Source: Deltaproteobacteria bacterium (GTDB taxonomy: Bacteria > Desulfobacterota > DSM-4660 > Desulfatiglandales > HGW-15). Taken from it: DNA of 7,896 nucleotides. Positions 1-6,213 of the stretch are shown piece after piece. How positions within the stretch are numbered: position 1 is the first letter of the stretch; each line of letters starts with the position of its first letter. The DNA is taken from positions 1 through 7,896 of the forward strand of contig JAFGPH010000339.1 in NCBI GenBank assembly GCA_016926135.1. The letters are read 5' to 3'. The notes under the pieces were generated by a model. That model searched no databases. It was not told where the DNA came from and saw nothing but the letters and a program-made list of their open reading frames with translations. The translations under genes and the position numbers were made by a program.

Positions 1-78
1 CCACTTGGCCAAAGCATTTTGTTCCACCTCTGGAAGCCTCGAAGCCTCCTCAAAAGCTTTCTGAAGCAGCTTCGTCAT
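1..78 (-). CDS. Antitoxin-like small protein, N-terminal part (runs off left edge)
   Basis: The first 26 codons of a gene that continues beyond the left edge. It reads MTKLLQKAFEEASRLPEVEQ followed by NALAKW. This amphipathic start (M-T-K-L-L-x-K-A, then L-P-E-x-E-Q-x-x-L-A-x-W) resembles the N-termini of small type II toxin-antitoxin antitoxins usually found just upstream of a RelE/ParE-like or PIN toxin gene. The start is well supported: repeated AGGAGG-like sequence lies immediately upstream (plus-strand cctcc at 85-89, 6 bases from the ATG). A toxin gene would be expected further left, outside the window. The family assignment rests on a short N-terminus only; another small helical protein is possible. 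Confidence 0.65.
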   Translation of the reverse strand, partial: MTKLLQKAFEEASRLPEVEQNALAKW

Positions 79-113
79 TTTCCTCCTCCTGTTTCTATGC
101 TGGCATCGGCCGG

Positions 114-130
114 GCGCGGCTTTTCCGCGC
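114..130. other. Small GC-rich hairpin upstream of the antitoxin-like gene
   Basis: A perfect 6-base inverted repeat, GCGCGG and CCGCGC, separated by five bases (CTTTT on the plus strand). It lies 36 bases upstream of the antitoxin-like ATG on the minus strand. There is no T-run after it in either direction, so it does not look like a standard intrinsic terminator. It could be a leader hairpin or part of an operator for the downstream gene. Short GC palindromes also arise by chance in DNA of this composition. Confidence 0.25.
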
Positions 131-306
131 ATCATCGCTTAGCCCAATGTTATGCGATCCCTAAAGTCGTTTGATCTGCTCCTTCACCCAATCTTCTTGA
201 AGTCGCTGATGACGCGCTCCCGTATCCGTTTCTTGGTGTCTTCATCGACCCTAAGGGCCTCGACTGTCCCAGAACCGAGGTGCTCACAAGGACGATCATT
301 TCCCGG

Positions 307-2982
307 TCATCGGCCCCGGTAGGTGGTGAGGTCCACGAGCAGCTTCATCCTCCGGCCGTCTTCCACGGAAATGACCTCGGATTCCCTCTGGCGTTCGACC
401 AGGGAGATCATGTCCCTGCTCTGGGGGCGGCAGAGGCCCCATGCCTTCCTGAAACCGCGTTTCCCGGCCGCCTTCAGAATCAGATCCAGCAGACTGGCCC
501 CCACGCCCTGCCCCTGCCAGGCATCGGCGATGGTAATGGAGACCTCGGCTTCGATGAGATCCGGGTCCCCGAAGTACCGTGCGAGCCCCACGATTTCGCC
601 ACCGGTCACTGCCACCAAAACCATGTCACGATCGTAGTCGATCTGGGTCAACCGGGCGACAAACCGTTCATCGAAGTCTTCGAAGCGACGGACCAGCTTG
701 CCGAGCCGGCTTTTCTCGGAAAGGTCTACAAAGAAATCCATCAGCGAGGGCGCATCCTCGGGCCGGACCGGCCGGACCATCAGCCGTCCTTTTTCGCGGC
801 TCTCGACCTCCTCCTCATACTCTTCCGGGTAGGTGCTCAAGGCCATATGCCAGGGCGCGGGCCTGGCAGGGGGCCCGAGCACGACCCTGGCATCCAGGGC
901 GTAGGCCCGATTCTCGGTGGCAAGAAGCGGGTTGATATCCAGTTCCCGGATCTCCGGAAAATCGGTCACCAACTGGCCCAGCCGGATCAGGATCTCTTCC
1001 AGGAGATCGAGATCTGCGGGGGTTCGGCCCCGGAATCCCTTGAGCAGCTTGAACACCTTGGTCGAATCGATCATTCTCCTGGCCAGGAGCCGATTCAGCG
1101 GGGGGAGACCCACCTCCCGGTCCTGGATGATCTCCGTCATCACCCCGCCCATGCCGAAGACAAGCACCGGTCCGAAATCCGGGTCCAGTTTGCTTCCTAG
1201 AATCACCTCATAGCCCTTTTCCTGCGCCATCTTCTGGACGGTGATGCCTCCGAAGTGATCCTCGGGTGCGCGGGTCTTGACGGCTTCCTGGATCTCGGCA
1301 AAGGCATCGATCACGTCGTCGGCATTGCGCAGATCCAGCCGGATGCCGCCCACATCGGTTTTGTGGGTGATGGTGTGGGAATGGACCTTGGCCGCCACGG
1401 GATAGCCGATTTTTCGAGCCAGTTCCACGGCGCGGATGGAGGTCTCGGCCACGTGGGTTTCGTTTACCGGTATCCCGTAGGCACCCAGCAGTGCCTTGGA
1501 TTCGAATTCGGTCATCAGGCTGCGGCCGGATCCCATGACGTTGTCGACCAGGGATCTCGCCGCCTGCCGGTCCACCTTGATGGCGGTGCCGGTAGGCCTG
1601 GGAACCTCGGTGAGCATCTGGAGGCTGCGCTGGTACTCATAGAGGTAGTAGAAGGAGCGCACTGCCGATTCGGGGGATGGAAAGGTGGGGAAACCGTTTT
1701 CGGTCAGCCGATTTCGGGCCGCGTTGGCCTGCTCGCCGCCGGGCAGAACCAGGAATATGGGTTTGTCCGTGACCACCTTCCGGGAGACCATCAGTTCGGC
1801 GAATCGGACAGGAGGAAACAGGCCGTTCGGGATGAAGATGACCGATATGGCATCGATCTCCTCAGCCTCGGCACAGATGGAGATGAGCTTGGGAATATCC
1901 TCGAACTTCATGGCCCCCGTGGCGTCAATGGGGTTGCCGTGACTCCAGAGGGGAGGACAATACCGGTCGAGCGCCTCGATGGTCTCCGGCCTCAGCCTGG
2001 CAGGCTCCAACCCATATTCGACCAGGGAATCGGCCATCATCACCCCCAGGCCGCCGGCCACCGTAATGATGGCCATGTTCGGTCCTTGAGGCAAGGTCTG
2101 CTTGTCCAGCAGGTCCGCACAGCTGAAAAGATCCACCAGCATGTTCACACGGATGATGCCCGCCCGCCGGAACGCCGCATCGTAGACCAGGTCTTCGCCG
2201 GCCAGGGCCCCCGTATGGGACTGGGCGGCCGCTGCCCCTGCCTGGGACCGGCCGCTTTTCAGGACAATGATGGGTTTGATGCGGCTCACGGCCCTTGCAG
2301 CGCTCAGGAACTTCCGGGTTTCCCGGATGCCCTCGATATACAGGAGGATGCTGCTCACATCCCGGTCGTTCCCGAAATAGTCGATGAGATCCGCAAAATC
2401 CACATCGATCATGGAGCCCACCGAAACGAAGTGACTGAATCCGATACGTTCACCCAGGCCGTAGTCCAGCACGGTGGAGCACATCGCGCCGCTTTGTGCC
2501 ACGAAGGCAACGCGACCCCGGAGGGGCATGGCATGAAAGAAACTGGCGTTCAGGTTGACGGCCCCCACAGACAGCCCCATGCAGTTGGGCCCGAGGATCC
2601 GAATCCGGCCTTTCATGGCCGCCGCGTGAATCCGCTCCTCTATGGCCGCGCCCTCCTCCCCGATTTCCTTTCCACCGGCGGAGTACACGATCGCGCTGCC
2701 GACGCTGGCAGCAGCACACTCTTCGATCACGGCCGGCACAGATGCCATGGGGGTGCAGATCAGCGCCAGGTCGATCGGCTTCCCCACGGCGCCAATGGAT
2801 GGAAAGGCGTCAAGGTCCAGGATCCGTTCGCGCTTGGGGTTGATGGGGAAGATGGGCCCGCGGAAGCCGCCGGCCTTCAGGTTCTCCAACACCACACACC
2901 CCACGGTCCCGGGACGATCCGTAGCCCCGACCACCGCCACGGATTCCGGACCCAACATCTTGTTCAGGTTGTACTGGCTCAT
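307..2982 (-). CDS. Acetyl/acyl-CoA synthetase (ADP-forming) fused to a GNAT acetyltransferase
   Basis: An 891-residue fusion. Residues about 10-140 are a CoA-binding Rossmann domain (SVAVVGATDRPG at 14-25; GPNCMG at 131-136). Residues about 155-460 are succinyl-CoA-ligase-like domains with VAQSGAM at 161-167 and SHTGALAG at 255-262, where His256 matches the phospho-histidine of ADP-forming acyl-CoA synthetases; GNPIDATG is at 349-356. Residues about 490-705 form an ATP-grasp domain (HKTDVGG at 540-546, GGVMTE at 612-617, ELDINPL at 680-686). Residues about 735-885 are a GNAT domain with the acetyl-CoA loop QGQGVG at 823-828. The family converts acyl-CoA, ADP and phosphate to acid, CoA and ATP. 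The layout equals that of Pat/PatZ lysine acetyltransferases (about 886 residues), but those, as known from Salmonella, lack the catalytic histidine that is present here. It starts 3 bases after the amidohydrolase stop, with GGAG at 2989-2992. It is the last gene of the cassette. Substrate unknown; protein acetylation is an alternative or additional role. Confidence 0.9.
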   Translation of the reverse strand: MSQYNLNKMLGPESVAVVGATDRPGTVGCVVLENLKAGGFRGPIFPINPKRERILDLDAFPSIGAVGKPIDLALICTPMASVPAVIEECAAASVGSAIVYSAGGKEIGEEGAAIEERIHAAAMKGRIRILGPNCMGLSVGAVNLNASFFHAMPLRGRVAFVAQSGAMCSTVLDYGLGERIGFSHFVSVGSMIDVDFADLIDYFGNDRDVSSILLYIEGIRETRKFLSAARAVSRIKPIIVLKSGRSQAGAAAAQSHTGALAGEDLVYDAAFRRAGIIRVNMLVDLFSCADLLDKQTLPQGPNMAIITVAGGLGVMMADSLVEYGLEPARLRPETIEALDRYCPPLWSHGNPIDATGAMKFEDIPKLISICAEAEEIDAISVIFIPNGLFPPVRFAELMVSRKVVTDKPIFLVLPGGEQANAARNRLTENGFPTFPSPESAVRSFYYLYEYQRSLQMLTEVPRPTGTAIKVDRQAARSLVDNVMGSGRSLMTEFESKALLGAYGIPVNETHVAETSIRAVELARKIGYPVAAKVHSHTITHKTDVGGIRLDLRNADDVIDAFAEIQEAVKTRAPEDHFGGITVQKMAQEKGYEVILGSKLDPDFGPVLVFGMGGVMTEIIQDREVGLPPLNRLLARRMIDSTKVFKLLKGFRGRTPADLDLLEEILIRLGQLVTDFPEIRELDINPLLATENRAYALDARVVLGPPARPAPWHMALSTYPEEYEEEVESREKGRLMVRPVRPEDAPSLMDFFVDLSEKSRLGKLVRRFEDFDERFVARLTQIDYDRDMVLVAVTGGEIVGLARYFGDPDLIEAEVSITIADAWQGQGVGASLLDLILKAAGKRGFRKAWGLCRPQSRDMISLVERQRESEVISVEDGRRMKLLVDLTTYRGR

Positions 2983-2985
2983 TCT

Positions 2986-4767
2986 CTACTCCACGAAAAA
3001 GGGTACCGTCTTTCCGGTCTTGATGTCAAAGAGGCCCTGTTCGGAGAGCCTCAGAAAAGGGATAGCCGCTCCTGTGAGGGGAACGAGGGTCTTGTGGGGG
3101 TCCGCAAAGGGGAACCCGAGGGCTTTGGCATGGCGTGTCATCGCCTCCATTTTTCCTGCGAGCTCGGCAACGGGCAGGTCCGACATGAGGCCGAAGATGG
3201 GCAGGGGGATTTCCTCGATGATTTTGCCGGCTGCAAAGAGGACCATGCCCCCCTGGAGCGCGTGAATCCTGTTCACGGCCCCGGCCATGTCCGCCTCGTT
3301 TTGGCCCACCACCACGATGTCCGAGGTGTCCCAGGCCGAACTGCATGCCATGGCCCCGGTCTTCAGGCCGAAACCCCGGACGAGCCCGACAAAGGTCTTC
3401 CCGGGCTCAAAACGGCGTTCCACGGCAGCCACCTTCAGCAGGTCGTTTCCGGAATCCGCGCGGATTTCACCGTCCACGACCGGGACTGTGGCGATGAACT
3501 CCCTGGTGACCAGGTCGGTGATCTGGTCGATGACCCTGACACGGACCCGGGAGCGCCCTTGGCCGACGGGTATGGCGAAGTCCCCTGAGGTCATGGCCCT
3601 CGGCAGGAGGACGCTCCTGCGGGTCTCGGCTGCAAAGGCGTGATTCCTGGGAGGGACGAGAAGCTTGCCCCCCCTTGCAATGACCTTGCCTTTGCTGATG
3701 ACGACTTCGGGCCGGATGGTCTTCCTGTCAGGGAGGATCAGAAGGTCTGCCTGTCTCCCCGGTGCGATGCCACCCGTGATCCCATCCAGGCCGAAGTAAT
3801 CGGCCGGGTTGATGGTGGCCATCTGGATCGCCCTGACGGGATCGATGCCTTGGTCTATGGCCTTCTGCACCACATACTCCATGTAGCCCCTCTCCATCAG
3901 GTCCACCGACCTCATCCCGTCGGTGACGAGAACCAGGCGCCGGTGGTCGATCCCGGCATCCTTCAGACCCACCACGGCGTCCAGGTCGCTTCGGACGGTT
4001 CCCTCCCTGACCATGACGTGAAGACCCATCCTCAGGCGATCGAGGACCTCTTCGGGCGAGATAGGCTCATGGCAGGATGAAACCCCTGATGTGACGTATG
4101 CAGAGAGTGTTTTGCCTTTGGCACCGGCGGAATGGCCATCCACCTTTCTGCCCGAGAGCAGGGTCTCCTCGAAATTACCGAGGAAGGCATCGGGAGTCTG
4201 GAACACCGCCTGCCAGTAAGACTCTCCCAGCCCGAGGACGTCGTCCCTCAGGAGAAGTCTTTGAAGTGTCTCCCTGGGCATGCCGTGGCACAGGCGGCTC
4301 GTGGAGGCCAGGGGCGGCACCGTTCCAAATACCTTGATGGGCTGATCCCGGAAGGCGTCCAGGAAATCGACGATTCCTTCCTCACCCCGGACGGGGAAGG
4401 GCTCGATGGTTTCTGTGACGATCGTGGTGGTGCCGGCCGCCATCACGCAGCGCAGGAACTCCACCGGGCTGTAAAGGCAGTCGGCCAGGTGGGTATGCGC
4501 TTCAACGAGCCCCGGAACCACGACCCTGTCCCTTGCGTCTATGACGCTTGTTTCCGGGCCTATGGTACCCTGGAGATCGGGTCCCACACGGACGATCCAC
4601 TCTCCTTTGATAAGGACGGTCTGGTTTTCGATCCACTCCCCCGTGTACACATTGAGAAGTGTGCCGTTGATGACGGCCATGTCCGCGTGTCCCTTGCCCA
4701 GACAGACCTCCATCAGTGCCCAGGTTTTTTCCGCGCCTTCCATGGTCAGCAGACTGTATCTTTTCAC
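2986..4767 (-). CDS. Adenine-deaminase-like amidohydrolase, divergent
   Basis: A 593-residue cytosolic metal-dependent hydrolase of the adenine deaminase family (adenine to hypoxanthine plus ammonia in true members), full length including the family's C-terminal domain. The expected metal-site residues are present: AHTH (His91, His93), GLGES (Glu182), VDGH (His212), SCHE (His233) and VTDG (Asp283). NPADYFGL (320-327), GRQADLL (337-343) and IPLPIFGLMSD (520-530) are family hallmarks. Other signatures differ. The usual DPHE motif reads TETIE near 118-122. The C-terminal AHDSHN motif reads AWDTSD at 478-483, so both histidines are lost. The second Asp of TDD is Gly284. The substrate may therefore be another purine or cyclic amide or amidine. 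I chose the GTG start at 4767 because AGGAG lies 7 bases upstream and GTGA overlaps the stop of the preceding gene. An ATG 19 codons further upstream lies inside that gene and has no such support. Confidence 0.85.
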   Translation of the reverse strand: MKRYSLLTMEGAEKTWALMEVCLGKGHADMAVINGTLLNVYTGEWIENQTVLIKGEWIVRVGPDLQGTIGPETSVIDARDRVVVPGLVEAHTHLADCLYSPVEFLRCVMAAGTTTIVTETIEPFPVRGEEGIVDFLDAFRDQPIKVFGTVPPLASTSRLCHGMPRETLQRLLLRDDVLGLGESYWQAVFQTPDAFLGNFEETLLSGRKVDGHSAGAKGKTLSAYVTSGVSSCHEPISPEEVLDRLRMGLHVMVREGTVRSDLDAVVGLKDAGIDHRRLVLVTDGMRSVDLMERGYMEYVVQKAIDQGIDPVRAIQMATINPADYFGLDGITGGIAPGRQADLLILPDRKTIRPEVVISKGKVIARGGKLLVPPRNHAFAAETRRSVLLPRAMTSGDFAIPVGQGRSRVRVRVIDQITDLVTREFIATVPVVDGEIRADSGNDLLKVAAVERRFEPGKTFVGLVRGFGLKTGAMACSSAWDTSDIVVVGQNEADMAGAVNRIHALQGGMVLFAAGKIIEEIPLPIFGLMSDLPVAELAGKMEAMTRHAKALGFPFADPHKTLVPLTGAAIPFLRLSEQGLFDIKTGKTVPFFVE

Positions 4768-5291
4768 AGGGATGCTCCTCTTTCGACGTTCCCAGGGAAA
4801 TGGAGGCTGAATTCCCTGTAACACCGTCCCTCAGAATGCATCATGCACCCTTCCACTTCAGGATATTCCGTGTATCTGAGGCCGAGGGCGTCAAGCCAGC
4901 CCTTGATTCTCTCGAAGATGCCGCACTGATATTGATGGATCACCCCGATTCTGACCATGCCGTCGTGGGCGAAACACCCTATCATGTCCATGCGAAGAAT
5001 GTCCTTCCCGGGAAAGGCGTAGTTGAACTTCATGAAGTCCGCTTTGACGATTCCGTAGGCACCTTCCATGAGCTCTTTGAACTCGGCAAAGTTCTTCACC
5101 TCCATGATCCCAAGGGCCTTCGCCATTCTCTTCATCTCGATCATGGCCATGGATCTCACGGCAGCCCTGTTGATCCGGTTCGTCTTCTCTATGCCGCACT
5201 CCTGGAGGCAGTGATAGAACCACATGCCGTCATGGGTCATCCAGTTCTTGTGCAGAATCTCCTTCAATTCTTTTCCGTCCAGGGATTTCAT
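4764..5291 (-). CDS. DUF6125 / L-2-amino-thiazoline-4-carboxylate hydrolase-like protein
   Basis: A 175-residue soluble protein with no signal peptide or membrane segment. Its middle, with a helical segment rich in Met and Lys (SMAMIEMKRMAKALG at 47-61) and a second half beginning near RMDMIGCFAHDGM (100-112), resembles the family annotated as DUF6125 or L-2-amino-thiazoline-4-carboxylic acid hydrolase-like. The recognition is from memory of the pattern, without a search. Six cysteines occur (28, 32, 106, 123, 149, 157); the last four, with nearby histidines at 109, 119 and 152, could form a metal or catalytic site. The ATG overlaps the stop of the upstream DUF169 gene as ATGA and no good ribosome binding site is close, so translation is probably coupled. 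Its own stop overlaps the GTG of the amidohydrolase gene. The function is unknown; a hydrolase or accessory role in the cassette is inference. Confidence 0.75.
   Translation of the reverse strand: MKSLDGKELKEILHKNWMTHDGMWFYHCLQECGIEKTNRINRAAVRSMAMIEMKRMAKALGIMEVKNFAEFKELMEGAYGIVKADFMKFNYAFPGKDILRMDMIGCFAHDGMVRIGVIHQYQCGIFERIKGWLDALGLRYTEYPEVEGCMMHSEGRCYREFSLHFPGNVERGASL
4775..4779 (-). promoter_or_regulatory. Ribosome binding site deciding the GTG start of the amidohydrolase gene
   Basis: The minus strand carries AGGAG (within GAGGAGC), followed by the 7-base spacer CATCCCT and GTG at 4767-4765. The GTG forms a GTGA overlap with the stop of the upstream gene. This site fixes the start of the amidohydrolase at 4767 rather than at an ATG 57 bases upstream. 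It lies within the coding region of the upstream gene. Confidence 0.75.
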
Positions 5292-6112
5292 TTTTTGCCG
5301 AGACCGGGCCTTTCTCCGAACAAGGGAATCGTCTTGTCCGGTTTGAAGATGTCGGCCAGGGCGACCCTGAAGCCCACCACGGGCTGGTATCCGAGGAAGG
5401 CGGGTATGGGATAACGGACCCCCATCCCGTGAGTCACCTCCAAACCCTCAACCACCGATGCCATCATGGGGCCGGGGACCGCCATGACCATCTCATGGTC
5501 CTGGCATCCTGCCCAGACGCGGTCGCCGTTGCCGGGCACCACCACCTTGGGGCTTTGATCCAGGTAGGCGCCGATGACACCCTCCGTGCACGATGACGCC
5601 CTTCCGGAGAAAGTGCCCTGAACGGGTTTCCCCGTGTGGTGGGTGGCTCCGTGAATCAGTCTCATCATCTGTGCGGGGTTCACATAGAGAAGGACCACAT
5701 CCGGATCGAAGGAAGTTTTTCCGAGAGGCGAGTAGAGCACGACAGGGGCAGGTTCCAATTCAAGCATGCGAAATCCCGAGAGGGCTTCGAGGGCGGCCTG
5801 GTCATCGGACACGTATCTCATCCTGGTCAGGAAATGAACCGCCCCCCGGGGATCCGCAAGCCTTTTCCATCCATAGGTGTGGTCTGCAATGGCGCAGCCC
5901 GCATCGTCGGCAGTGAAAGCCACGGTCCACCCGTAACGCCTCGCCATGCCGGCACCCTGACAGGGGGCCATCTTCACCCCCAGATCCCGAAGGGGCCTTC
6001 TTGCCTTTGCGGGAATCTCTGTCGCGTCGTTCAGGAATTTCACGGCGACCGGGAGAGTGTCCGGTCTGATCAGGCGATCAATCTTCCACGCCAGTTCGAC
6101 CCATTTTTCCAT
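5288..6112 (-). CDS. DUF169 domain protein
   Basis: A 274-residue soluble protein recognised as DUF169 by its overall pattern: an N-terminal LPVAVKFLND segment (20-29), MAPCQGAGMAR (48-58), an internal VVLYSPL (124-130) and VLLYVNPAQMMRL (140-152), and a cysteine-bearing second half with GRASSCTEGV (170-179) and VWAGCQDHEMVMAVPG (199-214). Four cysteines (51, 73, 175, 203) are spaced across the protein. The family has no established reaction; members often sit near metabolic genes in anaerobes and archaea. I placed the start at 6112 because GGAGG lies 6 bases before this ATG. The open frame continues 192 codons further upstream, but that part runs over the trkH gene in another frame and has shadow-like composition rich in Gly, His, Arg and Pro. 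The stop overlaps the next gene by ATGA. It is the first gene of the cassette. Confidence 0.85.
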   Translation of the reverse strand: MEKWVELAWKIDRLIRPDTLPVAVKFLNDATEIPAKARRPLRDLGVKMAPCQGAGMARRYGWTVAFTADDAGCAIADHTYGWKRLADPRGAVHFLTRMRYVSDDQAALEALSGFRMLELEPAPVVLYSPLGKTSFDPDVVLLYVNPAQMMRLIHGATHHTGKPVQGTFSGRASSCTEGVIGAYLDQSPKVVVPGNGDRVWAGCQDHEMVMAVPGPMMASVVEGLEVTHGMGVRYPIPAFLGYQPVVGFRVALADIFKPDKTIPLFGERPGLGKK

Positions 6113-6213
6113 GGGATACCTCCGTTCCAGGGTTTGGGCAGAGGGTTGGGTGAGGGGACACGACCTGTAAATACTATTTCGAGACGATTCATAACCTGCC
6201 TTCGACCAAGTCG
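6113..6213. other. Gap between trkH and the four-gene cassette
   Basis: A 101-base non-coding stretch, the longest break between genes in the right three quarters of the window. On the minus strand it begins with an AT-richer part around 6165-6195 (including TAGTAT) and then becomes C-rich before the ribosome binding site of the DUF169 gene. I see no clear -35/-10 pair and no terminator hairpin with a T-run. It could hold the cassette's own promoter, or the Trk genes and cassette may be co-transcribed. Confidence 0.4.
6119..6123 (-). promoter_or_regulatory. Ribosome binding site deciding the start of the DUF169 gene
   Basis: GGAGG on the minus strand, followed by the 6-base spacer TATCCC and ATG at 6112-6110. 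This strong site marks the true start and rules out the upstream extension of the open frame into trkH. Confidence 0.8.

Noticed and set aside
258..280. Inverted repeat CCTCG/CGAGG as a terminator for the synthetase gene
   Set aside because: Only five base pairs with a 13-base loop and no T-run; not convincing as an intrinsic terminator.
150..299. A 49-codon minus-strand frame beginning MIVLVSTSVLGQ, reminiscent of a PIN toxin start
   Set aside because: The PIN aspartate is replaced by Ser, the rest is Ser/Gly/Thr-rich without PIN motifs, and the ribosome binding site is poor.
280..1200. A 306-codon open frame on the plus strand
   Set aside because: Antisense to the GNAT and ATP-grasp part of the synthetase, with shadow-like composition and no recognisable motif.
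1255..3588. A 777-codon open frame on the plus strand
   Set aside because: It runs antisense across both the synthetase and the amidohydrolase genes, including their junction. Its translation is rich in Gly, His, Asp and Gln without domain motifs, typical of the mirror frame of GC-rich genes.
4768..4824. Upstream ATG start of the amidohydrolase frame
   Set aside because: It adds 19 residues inside the coding region of the upstream gene, while the GTG at 4767 has an AGGAG at the right distance and a start/stop overlap.
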